A DNA stretch of 64,000 nt from Holacanthus passer (Eukaryota > Chordata > Actinopteri > Pomacanthidae): the NCBI GenBank assembly GCA_025331565.1, contig JAFREQ010000011.1, positions 14,714,001 through 14,778,000 of the forward strand, read 5' to 3'. Below are positions 1-14,175 of the stretch, one piece after another (positions within the stretch are counted from its first letter, which is position 1; each line of letters opens with the position of its first letter). The notes under the pieces were generated by a model, which saw only the letters and a list, made by a program, of their open reading frames with translations, did not search any database and had not been told where the DNA came from. Both the position numbers and the translations under genes were made by a program.

Positions 1-800
1 AGGGTTTACAATTTGAAACCCACTTTTCTGATGACATTAAGATGATTTAGAAAAGTTCCCGTGAAATGACTTGCCCTGACACATTCTGGTGTAAAGATGG
101 TCTGATGAAAACATGGAAAAAAGGCAAGATGAGGCATTTAACTAACCTTTCTATGATTTCTCCAGTATTATATAGCAAATGCTTTTGCCATTGATTTATG
201 ACTTTGGCGATGAAGGTCTGAAGATTTGATTGTGAAAGTTTATGAAGTTGGTTTTCTTTTTTTAGGCTTTTTTATAATACTGTTTGAAAATGGATCTGCA
301 GCACTTTGGTTCTGGCTTTTATGAATTTATAGTGTCTTGTAAGCCCACGTGAGCTGGGATTAGTTGCATGCATGCATAACAATAAGGACTGAATTAATTC
401 ATTCATTTATTCATTCATGCATTCATTCATTCATAGTAACCAAAAACTGAACAGAAAAAAACCCCAAACCAGTAAATTCCTATCGATCCTCACCAGACCA
501 CACTGAGCACTCAGCGGGTTGTCTGCGTGAGACAGTTTTACTTGTGTAAATCTCCTTGTGCTAAATCCTGTTTGTGGGGTGAGATAATTGGGGGAAATTC
601 CTCTTGTAATGTGCAATGACTTCTCCTGCTGTGTGCATCTGCAGCGCTCTGTTATCTATCAGTAATTAGTTATCTATCCCAGCAGCTTTACACGAATATG
701 TTTCCTCTGGGCTGAACAATGTAGTTTCTTTCTAAAAACGACCTTGAGCCGAGGGATGAACATGCACAGAGCGACCTTGTTGTGTGAACGGAGGCTGTAC
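1..800 (-). other. Intron downstream of the second kazrin-like exon, no coding sequence seen
   Basis: AT-rich intronic sequence with no further exon recognised. It holds an imperfect ATTC/CATT tetranucleotide run at about 396-434. Confidence 0.45.
396..434. repeat. Imperfect (ATTC)n microsatellite
   Basis: Directly visible run of ATTC/CATT units with a few interruptions. Confidence 0.8.
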
Positions 801-958
801 CTGAGCATCCACGAGCAGGTGTCTCATCAGGGTCATGGACTTCCTCAAGGTGTCCCTCTCTCCTGGGATGAAGGCCTCGTCCTCGTCAGCCAGACTACAA
901 GGCCTGGTCACCATGAACTGAGCAATCTGGTCGTTCAGGCTGTTGAGAGACTGGACGG
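801..958 (-). CDS. kazn: Second coding exon of a kazrin-like gene (kazn)
   Basis: The minus strand shows a good 3' splice site (pyrimidine tract, TTTGCAG) before base 958 and a donor CAG|GTACAG after 801. The 158-nt exon starts with two bases of a split codon and ends in phase 0. It joins in frame to the exon at 18888-18963, whose donor leaves one base. It encodes about 53 residues running from VQSLNSLNDQIAQ to SMTLMRHLLVDAQ, an amphipathic, partly helical stretch with an acidic centre (LADEDEAF). I recognise no named domain. The kazrin assignment rests mainly on position: human KAZN lies directly downstream of PRDM2 in the same orientation. It also rests on the expected coiled-coil N-terminus. 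Kazrin is a liprin-like cytoplasmic and desmosomal adaptor. Its coiled coil and SAM domains would lie left of this window. Exon reality is fairly sure; gene identity is inferred. Confidence 0.62.
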
Positions 959-2099
959 CTGCAAAGGAAACGAAAGAGAGTCGGGTTGGTGAAAAGTAGA
1001 AACCACGTGAAAACACAAGCATTCATGGCAGTCAATCTATGCTTTCCTCTACTGTCATGTAGGCCAAGGAGCTCTAAAGTTTCCTCTCTCTTTCTAGCAG
1101 GATTTTCTGGATCAGACTTGTGTGACTTCTTCATCCACTGCCATAGTTGACTCCATTGTTCTCTTCTTCAGAATAATCCCTCTTTTGGACAAGAGTGGCA
1201 TCATTAGGCTAAATCCATTACCAAAGACACTCACAGTCAACTCATCATATAATCCATTTTTTATGGAGACAGTCCCAGTAATAATGTCTGTTCCGACTGG
1301 GTTTCAGTCAGAGGCTACGTCAACACAATATGGAGTTCAGTAACGCCTTTGTTTCTCAAAGCTTGAGTTTGCTCTGAGGTTTCCATTAAGCTTTTTGGTC
1401 TCTGGGAAAAATCAGAAACTTTTCACTGTAAGTATACAAGTTTCAAACCAAGCCACCAAGGTGATAGAGTAGCATTTCATCAGAGAAACCCAGCAGATGT
1501 GTAAATGAATATTAATAATGAATACACAGCTTACAGTTAATTACATGATCAATCAATCTTTGGATCCTTTTTTCCAAAACAAGCAGTGGATTTCTAGTCA
1601 ACTGAACACATGAAGCCAGACACTCCTTCTAACACATTTACCATTTACATTTATCTTAGAACTAGTTCAAGATCGTGATTAATTGATTGGTAGAAACCTT
1701 TATTTATACAGGGAAAAGTCACTGAGAGTATGCTGTCTACAGGGATATAAAAAAATAATGTGACAAATAGTAGTGGTGTGCAAGAAGGGTCAAAGAAATG
1801 ATACCAAGGACTAAAAACATTCAACTGGTCGTAATGTTTCAATGACTGAGGCAAATGATAGACACTTATTAGGGTGTTGTGTTTCCAAAGATAAAAAATG
1901 ACAGGTTAAATTTGGGGGGGTGTGTATAAAATGAACAGAATATTTCCATTTTATGGAGGGAGGCAGACATGAAGGACATATCTTGGGTTCACTCAGTGTA
2001 AACATTATATAGCTTCAATGAAGATTTGGAACAAGCATATAAAAAACAGTGTGGACTAAGATGATGAAGATGATAAAAAAAAACCTCAAAGGGAAACAA

Positions 2100-2375
2100 T
2101 GGTGAAACTGTACATTAAGTTTTAATTGTTTAGGCTATGCAGTGTAAGAAAGAGTGAAAATGCCTGTCACAACTTCACAGAGACAGATGACCTCTTAAAA
2201 TCAGCCAAAAACCCAAACATACTCAATTTAAATTTATATAAAACAGAGAAAAGCAGCAAATTCTCCCGTTTGAGGAACTGGAACCTACAAATGTTTGGAA
2301 TCTTTGCCTGATAAATGACCAAATTAATCAGTCATCAAAATTGGTGCTGATTCATTTTCTGTCCGTGGACCAACT
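2100..2375. repeat. Degenerate interspersed repeat of the 'ATTAGTTGCAGCCC' class
   Basis: It contains the diagnostic internal pieces AAACAGAGAAAAGCAGCAAAT and AATTAATCAGTCATCAAAATT, seen also at 10.2-10.5, 38.5-38.7 and 57.1-57.75 kb. This is a short, non-coding, fish-typical repeat with inverted ends. The copy is heavily diverged. Confidence 0.5.
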
Positions 2376-5300
2376 GTGTTACCACAGAGGTGAAGGAGGT
2401 CAGGACATAGGCTCTAAGTCAAGCATCACTTTCTCAAACACACACCAACCAGCAGGCCAAGAGGTCAATTTGAGGCAGAGAGTGACAGAGCGACTGAGGC
2501 AACGTGTGACTCACTGGTGACAGCCAAGGTCGGCTTTTCAGTAGAATGATCAAAGATTTATGGCAACACCTTCCAGCCTTCTCTTGAACTGCAGGAGCAT
2601 GGCGGAAAGAGGCATGTTTATGAGCACACAGCAGCCCTGCAGGCAGCACGGCGTACATCAAATCAGCGCAGGGTGGGTGGAGGAGAGGGGGGAAATAAAA
2701 TGTTTACGACAGAAGTTGACGATTGGAATCTAATTTCACATTCAACATTTACAAGGTGTACCTCTCTGCCCTAAAGACGGCCGAACGCGTCGTGGTAATG
2801 GCACGCTGCTGCAGAAAATGACACGCTGTCAAACCCGGAGAACAGACACACCCTCCTCTCCTCTCTGCTCCACTTCCAATTTTCATTCAATGCATTCTGT
2901 CGCACACTGTGATACATGATGGAGAAGACAGATGATTTCTACAAAGGCAATGTTTGACCACCCTGAATGTGTCAACATACCATATCACAATCAAAATGCT
3001 ATAGTTCATGGACAAATCCATAAAGCATGAGAAAGACGTGACACACACAACACATGCTGTTTGAATTGTGAATGTCTTGTAATGCTTCATTGCTTCTCAT
3101 TGGTGAAATTACAAGAAGTGCTGAAACTCTGACATCGCTGATCACCGTTTGACAGCTACGGAGGTGTGCATCTGGGAGTCTCCACCACCACCTGCACGCT
3201 CAATATTCTCCCGGTTGGAGGAAACCCGATGAGGCAGCAGCACGGAGATGATCGCACAACCCGGTCCTCTGCTGAGAATGTGTAAGTGAGGAAATGTCAA
3301 ACCTTGTTTTCACATCGTTGATCAGACACAATAGTGAGTGCAGGAATTCAAAATGCCCTGCTGAAGCTGACAGTTTGTGAACTCGAGCATTTTAATAATA
3401 AAGAGAAGATGTCAGGAGAGGAATCTGGATGAGAAGATCATTGAGAAAGAGCTATTTTCATTAATGCTTTGGAGACAAGATTTCTGAGCATTCATTTTTG
3501 TCTTTGTTTAGCACATTTAAAAGTGTCCTTAACCAACATGCATGGTATCCTTTATTCAGCAGAAACCCAAAATACGAGAAAATGAGCCTGTAAAAGTTTC
3601 CAAATCCTTAAAATATTTTCGCTCAAAATATCATTATAGAATAGCTCAAGATTGTAAAAAAGTACTGTGTCACTATTTCTACAAACAAATACAAGAGAAA
3701 TATGCAAGAAATTATACTATAATATAGTATATTGTATGTTTATCTGCCTTTTTTTAAAGCAAATGAAAATGAGACACTGTGTGAATCAACACTTTCATAA
3801 AGTTGTTACTATAAATAAGAAAAGAATAGGCTGCAGATTCACGTATAACTGTATAAAAAGTCTCCATTACTGAGTCTTTCATTTGCTTCCCACAACATTT
3901 CATGGTTAAGTCCTTTATTCTGGAGTATTTCTTAAAAATGTGCACATACACGATCCCCCACCAGGCTGGCACATCTTCACATCTGTATTTTTGATGTAAT
4001 ATGTACAATCATTTAAATCAGAGGGGTATTGTATTTTTCTGTGAAGCAACCTCCCACACACACAGGTGCCCCAGTGCTGTCGGTGACTGTGAGATGTGGA
4101 CAGCTCATTACAATCTTTGTAGCCACCCACAGGAGCAAAACAACATCAACAATGAACTCTAATGAGGCATGCTGGTGTTTTGTCAGCATGTACAGTCCTT
4201 GTGAAAGGAGAATATAATGTGCATATGAAAAAAAAAAAACCCTCATAAAATGTAATTCCTCCTCCAGGAAAAATATCTGTTCCAGCTTCTGTGTATGACG
4301 GTTGTTAATTTGAGAAATCACACGAAATATGATCAAGGGAGGGTTTTAATGTGTGGGATACAGTAAAAAATATTCACATGAGTTCAGTCAGCTGTCAAAC
4401 CAGGAAGTGCGATGAGAAAAATATTAAAATGACTCTTTTGCCCTTGCTCACTTCGGGGGTCGACGGTTACAGTCACAGTAGCCAACCAGCCTCAACCAAG
4501 GCAATTTGAGGAAGCTGCAAGAACTTCACTCTTCGAGCCCCAAAAGACCCCGAGTCGGATGAAAGGATGGGAGAGTCGGTGAGAATCTGAGGCAATCCCA
4601 AGAGAGAGAGCCCAGCTACATTTCAATTACACTGGTGCCAGATAAATACACAGCACAATCTTGTTGGGGGACAAAAGCCCGTATTGAACGTAAACCAGAG
4701 GGTATAACACCATCTCCCACACTCAGGATGAAAGCTAGCGAATGTTCATTTTGAGGCTTTGGAAAACATGCCACTGTAAAGCTAACTGCAAGTTTGCTCA
4801 AACGCGGGGATTTGGACAGATCAATTATAGCTTAGCAAAGTTTGCTTTGCATAGAAATAACTGAATCCCTCTCTGTATCTGACAGTATCAACACAAGCCT
4901 GTAATTTTGTTGTCTGCTTCATTGTTCTGCATCGCTATCTGCAGGGTTGTCCAATTCACCCGCTGATAGTCTGCGTGTTGCAATTCCCCTGAGAAATTGG
5001 ACACTTTTCCCCCAAAGGAACAATCTGAAAACGTCTCATGTCAAGATACATCATCTCTGAAACGTAGACAGATTGGATTATTAATTTGAGAGAATTTGTC
5101 TTCTGTGTGTTGCAAGCATGTTACTGCCTGTTCCACAAATCTGTTTTATCTTTATGTCTGGCACACACACATTCAATCAGTCTCAGATACTTTACATTTC
5201 ACTCCAATGTCAGGCTTCCACACTTCCTCAACACTCATTTGATCCTTTCCCTCTGGCTAGTGTCCACTAATGTTTGACGCGGAGCAGATGGAGGCTTTTG

Positions 5301-5814
5301 TTTGTGCAGAGCTTTGTCTGGGAATATGCGAGCATGGAGTGCATAATTGTGACAGTGGATTTAGGAGATTGACCTCTGTTTAAAACAAACTCTATCGGTT
5401 CTGCTTTTCTTTGTGCGGTTGTCTTCTCCCAGAACTGAAGCTGAAATCAGAGAATCTGCCCAAAACAATCCAGCAGACGGGAGCCGAGGCAGACTGCCAG
5501 GCGTTTTCTTCTCTGTCCGCAGCGAGCGAGGGGATCCCTCGAGCCCGCATTTCATTCTCATTTCCACACTTCCCACGGCGCAACAGGCATGTTTTGGCTT
5601 GTTCAGATACTAAACTGTATCATATCTGATCGCATCTGCATCCAAACACTTGGAACTCAATTCAGTCAGCCCCAGAAAGGAAAATCACACGTCTGTTGTG
5701 CATAGTTGTATCCTGCTTTACTGCCTGTAGGAAAGCATCAAACAACTGGTGGCCAGTGAACAATTATGTACAGTATGAGTGAAATACTGATTTATGCACA
5801 ATAGGTTTTTGATT

Positions 5815-6095
5815 GCAAGACTAAAAGACACGCTAGCACCTTTGTGAGGCTGTTCTTACACATAATGCTACCAGTAACATGCTTCCAATGACAATGCTAA
5901 TATGCTGATGTTCGTCATTTTTACCATGCTGACAATCTTATTGTAGAATTTTTGTATAGAAACATTTCCTAAAATTAAAATCTTTGACATGATAATGGCA
6001 CTAGATGAAAACTAATGGATCACTAAAGTGGCAACAATTCATCCTGAGGGGAGCACGAATCTCGGTACCAAATTTCATGTCAGTCTGTCCAAAAA
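5815..6095 (-). repeat. Degenerate copy of a common percomorph interspersed repeat
   Basis: Matches, in reverse orientation, the family copy at 13.72-14.18 kb. Shared blocks include a 'GCTAGCA ... AACATGCT' region and an 'ATCCTGAGGGGAGCACGAAT' block followed by a CAAATTTCATG block. Non-coding; boundaries are approximate. Confidence 0.5.
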
Positions 6096-9000
6096 CACAT
6101 GTGCTGTTTGTTCATTACCTTTCTGTACACATGGCACCTGCATCCAGATGTTGTATAGGAATGACAGTCGATTTTTAATTTTTTTATTTTGTCAGTGTAT
6201 TTGTCAGGGACAGTGAGTTTTGAGCAAAAACTCAAACAAATCAGATGAAAGAACAGTACAATAAAATTAATTGTAAATTTTAAAAAAACCCACTTAAATT
6301 CAAAGTTAAACCCATCCATTAAGTGGTTAATATTGGGGAGTATTTGGATACAGATGTAAATTCAATTACCTCATTTGTTCTGAAACAGGTTCTTAATTTT
6401 CTTGTCCGCTCTTCAATCTATTCAAGAAGTCAAAGCAGTTAAAGGTAAGACAGTAAAGACCTCGAGGGCAGCCGGGAGGAAATCACATCTTCACAATGAG
6501 GACTGCAGGGCACGAGAAGTTCTCAGCTCTCCCTGCAGATTCTCCACACCGCAGGTTCACCACGAAACACCAAATCAAAATTTACAACAGAGCGAGAAGA
6601 GCAAAACCTTCCTCCTGGTATCTCACATTTTCAAACTTTTCTCATACTTCCCAAGTGTGATAACTTATAAACACACAGTAATTTACTCTTCTTACAGTGC
6701 ATGAGCATAGTAATTAACAGCAAGACCGACATGAGAATTTAAACCACTCAAGAGAACAACTCTGAGCGTTTAAGTGCAAAATGTTTAGAAACCACCACAG
6801 GGCACAGTGTTTAAGACTGATGATGGTAGCACTTTATGCTACACATTAAGTAATACCACATAATTCATATTACCAAAGTAATAACCAGTTAATAGCATTG
6901 GTATTAACAATGGATATTAGACTGAAATTGAAGTAACAGGATAATAAAGGGCAAAAAACAAAGGGTACTACTGGAACACATTTAAAGACAGGACTGAGCA
7001 AAACTATTTAGTAATAGTATAGTAATATTTTGGTAACAATATGGTAACCTGATAACAATGAAATATTTGTATCAGTGCATTATTTGGATTAATATCATAA
7101 CATTAACAGCCGGATAATAATGAGGTAATATGGGTTGATGTTTTGACAATGTTATAGGCTGCTGTCAGCGTAATACCTTCAAAATCACATCAAAGTTCTT
7201 TTTAAACAAATGTGTTATTTCCATATTATAATGCTGAAATTCATCCTCCCTTCTGTTCTGAAAAGTTAAAAATCCTGAATCAAACATTTGCATATCTGAA
7301 AATAGCATATACCGGCTAACAGTTCCCTAAACACCTTTCTAAACGTTGGAATTTCATCCTGCCACATTATCTTTCAAGATATCCTTGCAGAATATCTAAC
7401 ATACAAATGTACGATAAGCAATTGAAGTTTCCCTTTGACTTGTTCAAGAGAAGTCACAGATAGTCAACTGAGGTCAAATCCATTCAGGCCCACTGGGATG
7501 GAGAGAGCTGCAGCTCAGTGTGTCACCCAGCTCTGCATTAGAGTATGAAGCTCCAGCGTGGAGGCAGAAACTGCAGGAGGGATTTCATTTTGCCCACAGC
7601 AACATTGCCACCACCTGGTAGCTTTGATACATGCTGCAACCTCATGAAATGAAAATATACCTCTCTTATCTGTCTCTGACACTGGCCCGAACAGCCGCAA
7701 GTGAAACAAAGACGTATGAATACATGTGTTGGACCCTTCAAAACTTCCACCGCTGGCTCCACTAAGTGACTCAGACAAATGAATCCAAAGCATCACATGT
7801 TTAAAAGATTTTTATAGCTAATGAAGAAAATCCTGCTTCATTCATACTAACCTCATCAATCATTTACACAACAACTGCACTTTTAACAATGAAAATATAA
7901 TTATCTCCAAAGAATAAGAGGATTTGTCCCAATAAAACGCTCACTTTCAGATCTCTCCAAAAACCTGTGAGTGATGTATAATTAAAATATGGTCCTGAAC
8001 AAGTCCAGAAAAAGCCTGGATAAAGTGCCATCCTCTCAGTTTCTGCATAACTTTGATCAGTGTGCCACCTAGTGAGACGTACAAGAGATCAGCACAGAGC
8101 GATCCAGGTTTCTCTTTCTTCCTTTGAGTCACAGACTTTAGAAAAACAAATCTCAGGGGGCGTGCTGAACCATCGACTGAACATAAAAGCCTGCGATGGC
8201 CCTTTGATAATCTGCCTGAGGCCTCCTCTCAACACCTAATGAAACCACTTTGAGGGGATTGTGACTCTTGCTAAAATTCCTTCGCTCAGCCAAGACACAC
8301 GCAGGTAATTAATTTACAGTTAAAGAGCAGCTTTCAGTTTCATATCAGCCGTGATGGTGTGTGTAAAAAGGGTGGGCGACTGTCTGCTTTTACAAAACAT
8401 CAGAGGTCAGGAGACGGACTGTTTGAAAGACTTCAACTTAAGACTTAAGGTTGATTAATGTCAGCATCCATGATTCGTCTTTTATAACGGCTTAATTCAA
8501 TTACTGAGCAGGAGCCGTGAAATCACTTTAACTGCCATATATAATATAAAGAAAAAAATCCAGCCTTGCATCATCTTACATAACGACCCTTTGTTGTTGT
8601 TGTTCAATGCTCCTGGAGTCACTGTGTTTTAATCTATTTACTTGACTGCAAAATACATCATCTACTCCGACATCAGTTAGTAACTTCAAATATTTCCCTA
8701 AATCACTTTGATAAGAAAGGGTTTGAACATGTCGCATTGAGCTGTGGGTGTGTAGGTGGAGAAAAATATGACAGTGACAGCAACAAAGAAAGACAAAACC
8801 AGACTTTAAACATTTCTCTGTATTTGCATTGTGTTCTTTTAAGACTTTTGTTGAAGAAGCCTTTTGCTCTTAGCCGACAATGATTCTCATCTGAACTTGA
8901 AAGTTACTGCCTGTCTGTTGTACCTGTGCTGCAGCACATCTCACCGCAGTGTCACAATGTCAACATCTGGCTGCTTATCCACAGGATTACAAACATATAT

Positions 9001-10215
9001 TCCAGCACTAAATGGACCCTGGAAGGCAACATGCATCACTAATAGCTGTTTCTGGCAGCAACCACAAAGCATAAAAATGAGCTTAAGGAGAAACTTTGAA
9101 GATACAACTGGCAGAGAGAAGAAGGAATCTCTGTGCATCAGCTGAGATAAGGAGGGGAAATAAGGATCTTCTCATCATTTCACAGAGTCGGGGTAAACAC
9201 TGCTTGTTAGAGCAGACCTGAGCTCAAACATGACATTTTTAAAATCCAGAGGCTGCACGCTGGAGTGCCTTTCGAGAGCCGGGGCTACAGGCGGCACCGG
9301 TGACAAGGCTGCAGCCAATTAGGACTGTTTTTGAGCAAGTGTCTACGCCTGTCTTTCAGGGTGGATGAAAGTGGGTCAGAGTCACAGCGAATCTTTGTGC
9401 CAGAGCACAATCACAGGTAGCACACAACTCGCAAACTTGGAATGAGACAGATGGGGATTAAATAGCTGAACTTCAAATTTGCTCTAATATGGGGTGACGG
9501 TTCTGAATCCATTATCATTATCAGCCACTTTGATGCTCAAAAATTCAATTTCAGAGCAGGTTTCTAATAGCAGACGAGCCACTCTGGAGTTCAGGCTGCA
9601 GGTATTACCACTATCATTCATTAACACGTTTCTGTGCAGGTAAACAACTCTGTTGAGTTCAAAGGCGAATCAACTCAACATATTAGAAAGTTAGACATTC
9701 CTGTGCAGTGAAAACCTCTGCTGCCATATTTCTCAGGCTTTTTCACTTCCCTCTCACATCAAACAGTCCAGACTGTGCTGGAGAGGAGAGAGCCGAGCGC
9801 TGTTTAATGATGCTGAGCATGTCTCTCCGAGTGCACGTCTGTGGAACAGACAGCTCCGACCAACATGACATTAGAGTTGTGATGCAAAAACTGCTCCACA
9901 TAATTGCTGGTCTGATGCGGTTGTGAACCAGGGCGGATCCTGGGCCTCTGATCTATAGTCTGTGTTCAACATCTCTGTTGAGTGTCTACATGTTTAAAAT
10001 AAGATAAACATTTCATTCAATTGTGCTATAAAGGTCAATGAGGTTAACTTACATTCATTTTTTTCTGTATCTGTCAAATCCTTTTATATATATATATAAT
10101 AGTTGGTTATGTAGTTGGCAGGTTGAATATGTTCTTGAACGGTGGCATGTGATCATTTCAACCAGGAGAAATTAACTGAAAGATGGACATGAAAAGTTAT
10201 TATTAAATATATTTT

Positions 10216-10522
10216 AGAGTTGAAACAATCAATCGACTAATCAATTCATCCGTTGACAGAAAATTAATTAGCAACTATTTTGATAATCATTTAATTTTTC
10301 AAGCAAAAACGCTGAATATTTGTTGCCTCCAGCTTCTCAAAAATTGAATGTCTTTGAGTCTTAGACTGTCAGTCACACAAAACAAGACACTTGAAGGAAA
10401 TCACGGCAGACATTTTTAACTACTGTCTGGCTTTTTTTTTTTAGACCAGTTTAGAGAAGAATTAATGAGAGAATAATCAGCAGATTAAACAATACAAATA
10501 ATCATTAGTTGCAGCCCTAATA
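10216..10522. repeat. MITE-like repeat with AATCAATCGACTAAT / ATTAGTTGCAGCCC ends
   Basis: Begins with GTTGAAACAATCAATCGAC, contains AATTAGCAACTATTTTGATAAT and GCTTCTCAAAAATTG, and ends AATAATCATTAGTTGCAGCC. The two ends are imperfect inverted repeats. This is a well-known kind of short repeat in percomorph fishes, and related copies occur elsewhere in the window. Confidence 0.65.
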
Positions 10523-13500
10523 AATGTATTTGATATATAGTGGTGTGCATAAAAGGAAAAGTTGAAGATATGTTACTGTATGTCTGTTTTTTTGTTATAT
10601 TGTCTTATTGTTTTTATTATCTACTTGGCTCAGTTGGCTGATGTGAATGTAAATTAAGTATGAGACTAAGTATGAACTTATTCTAAACTTTATTTTTCTG
10701 GACTGATGCACCAGCAATTTGGGAACAGATGAAGCTTGGTTGTTTATCTTATGGAGCTTCTAAAAACTCATGTATCAAGACGTTAATTGCCAGGCCTGAT
10801 TCTAATTACTAAACCATTAAAGTCCTTTTCCATGAAATGTTTACCTTATTTTTTCTACTCACTATTTAAAGTCTTACTCCACTGGCAACATTTTGCTTTA
10901 TTTTTGCAATGTGGCCAAAGTCAAATGAGTCCTAAAGCTTTACTGCACTTCATATTCCTGGTAATGAGGCATCTGTTTCTGCACCAAAGTGTGTGTTTGA
11001 GTTGGAAAGCAAAGAATGTTTTTTTTTTATCCTGGGTTTGTATTCTGGTGGCTGAAAGGGCAAAGAGCAGAGCTGCCGTGTTCAACAGGTGCTGCAATGC
11101 ATTAGGAGGAGAATCACAGCTATAACGTGCATGATCCATCATTCAGCAGCGGCTCCGAACATGTTGCATCAGTCTGAGTTGAAAGCAGCCTCCTCACACT
11201 GCAGACTGGAATTCACCAGAGACATTCTTAAGAGCATTAAGTGTGAGACGTGGGATCTCAGTGAGCCCTTTGCTCTGGTGAGTTTGGTGTTGGTAACAAA
11301 TCCTCAAACAAAACCAGCAGCTAATGTAATGCAATATGACAAACTGGTGACTCGATATGCGCTTTAAGACGTATTACCAAGGGGCGTGAGTACAAAGTAG
11401 CTGTTGAGCCGGTTGGTTCACACATGTGGACACACATACACTCCTCTGTGGTGACACACACACTCATTTCACAACCTCTTTGAAAACGCCTTCCCTCAGA
11501 ATGATGAATCTTTTCACATTGAGCCGGAGGAGTTCTGGTTGATTCAGTGACGTCCACACTCTGTACACACATCTTAGGAGACTCTTGGCATTAAGTACTA
11601 TATTTCTCCCTTTGTGGTATGAAGTGGTAGGAAAGCGCACGTACAGTCAAGCTTCTGAACTCGGAGCATATCTAATTTACAAGTTCAAACATAGCTCTGC
11701 TCATTAGCTTTTACACTGTCAAAACATCAATGAACTTTGTGCACTTTAGCAAAAAGTGGGCTTCTCTTTCTTAGCTATAATTTACAGAAAACCATAAATA
11801 TGCAGGCTCTGTATTTCTAAATAGAGATGCTTTTAATGGAAATAAATGGCATCATTTGCACAAAAAACAAATGCCTCTGTAGCTGTTAATATTTTCTGCT
11901 CACACGCAGGGAGTCAATCTGACTGAAACTCTCGTTCTCTCATTGTAACATTGACGTACACAGTGTGCACTGTCACTCCCATCCGTGAACGGCGTGCCCT
12001 GCATGTTAAGGAGAAGCACCCGGGAGAATAGGCCATATTTCATCACCACAGGAGCGCCTGCACTAACTACTGATGCAAATTTATACAGACTCACAGCACA
12101 CCAGATTCTCCTTAGGACTGCTTTTTTGCATCACAGTGCCGCTGTGCAGTGAAAAGAAGTGGGATGTCTGATGGAATAGCATAGTATTTACAGTCATGCT
12201 GAGCAGTATAATAAGCTTTAAAAAAAAAAAAAAATTTCAGCTCAGGTACTTTATGTTAGCTGCAGTAAGGTGACAGGTTTGCAGATCAGGACTTTGAAAT
12301 GTATTTTCTACGAATGCAAGTTCTCAAGTTTTCAATTTGTGTGCTGACTGTTATCTGCTCCCAGCCTCGCTCTCGTCCTCTCCCTGTCTCCATCTGCTTT
12401 GTGCTGTATTGTAATATGAACGCTGGTGTTTCGGGAAGCCGCTCACAGCATGTGTCTGCAGAGGACTGCACACTGTAACTAAAGGGGTTCGTGGCGGGCA
12501 GACAGGGGAAAAGAGGCCAGCAGCACTGGGCACGGTGAGGCAGATATGCAAAGTCAGCAGACACTCAGGCAAGAGGGGTTCAATGACGCAGAAAGCACGG
12601 CGGGACGTGAACAGCTCACTGCAAGCTGCTCTGGAGGTGTATGAATTCATTAAGAACATTTATCATCTGAGCAGCTTTGAGTGTGTTTTGTTTTTCTGTC
12701 CTGCACCTGATTAGGATATGAATGTGTGTATTTTCACTCTGGTAGGAAGTTGAATATTCACTCGAACTTTCACTACACAGTCACACAATTACACAAAACC
12801 CCACAGATACACACATGTAATCATACAGACGCCAAGATGAGCAGGATTAGCCCTCCCTGAAAGCTGCTGTTGTTCACCTTAAACTCTCTCCTGGCAGCTC
12901 GGTGTGTACGCAGCAGATCGAGCAGTGACAAATTTAGCTGCTTTAGAGTGGTGGAGATGAGTGACTATTAAATCCGCGAGATGTGTTCGCTGAGTGCACA
13001 GTATTCAGCTTATGTGCATCCACTTAAAATTCTGCAATAACCTCACTTTTCTATAAGTGCGTGTGTCCGAGAGAGACAGAAAGAGGAAGAGAGGGAGATT
13101 AAGAGGAAGAGGAGGCACAACAGTTCAGAGTGCGAGAAATTACTACAATCCTTTGAAACAACGCAGCAATATATGAAATGCCTTAGAAAGAGCAAAGCAC
13201 TTCGTCTTCAATAAATCCAGGAGATACAATAAAACACATTGGGTTTGGTGGTGTGCTGCAGCAACAAATTGGCTTTTGCGTGACGGGGAGGGATGCAGCA
13301 ACCGTCAGACCGAAATTACTTTTGCAAAACAAACTGAAGCAATATGTTGTACCGCCTGTTCAAAAATATATAACATAAAAGAAGAATAGTAAGATTGAAA
13401 GTTTATTCTTTATATAATCTCTGAAAACCAAGGAAACTCCATCTGCTGAGGAAGACCATGAGATAAAGCTCCAGCACAGCTACTAAATGGATCTGGTGAG

Positions 13501-13722
13501 TGTTTTGCCAATTAAATACCTGATTTCTCTCCCATCGTTTTTTTCCCCTTTATTTTCAAATCTGGTCTAATAATAACAGATAGGTTTGACCATCTTCATC
13601 CTCTCTTCTGTAAAAGCAGAAGCAGCCAGTGGTGCACACATATTAACTGCCAGCCTACGTATTATTAAAAGCACGCTATTTCAAAGTTTTAAAAAGAAAG
13701 TGTCATTTACTTTAGAATTAAT

Positions 13723-14175
13723 CTGAAACAATTTCCGTCTGTTGGTCCATCCACCTTGGTCCAGACTGAAATATCTCAACAGCTATTGAATGGATTGTGC
13801 TGAAATCTACTTCAGATATTGGTGGTCGCCGGAGGATGAATCCTAACGATTTTTGCGATGCCCTGACATTTCCTTCCAGCGCCACAATGAGGTTGACATT
13901 TATGGTCTTTGAACGAAATGTCTCAAGAAGTATTGATGGATTGTATTGAAATGTGTTGCACAAGGTTCATGTCCCCCTCAGGATCAAATGTAATAACTTT
14001 GGTGATCCCTTAACTTTTCCTCTAACATCACTTGCATGTCAAAATATTAATTTGTCAAATATCTTCCATCAGCCTGAGCTGTACTTTTAATATTATGCCT
14101 GCTAAAAATCAGCATAGTAACATTGTCATTATAAGCAGGTTAGCATGCTGATAGTAGTATGTTTGATGCTGTGTA
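13723..14175 (+). repeat. Percomorph interspersed repeat with internal duplication
   Basis: Starts at a 'GTTGGTCCATCCACCTTGG' block. It shows two related ~150-bp halves: CTGAAATATCTCAACAGCTA near 13765 is echoed by GAAATGTCTCAAGAAGTATT near 13915. It ends in AGCAGGTTAGCATGCTGATA. No coding potential. It has the same family look as the reverse copy at 5.8-6.1 kb. Confidence 0.6.
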
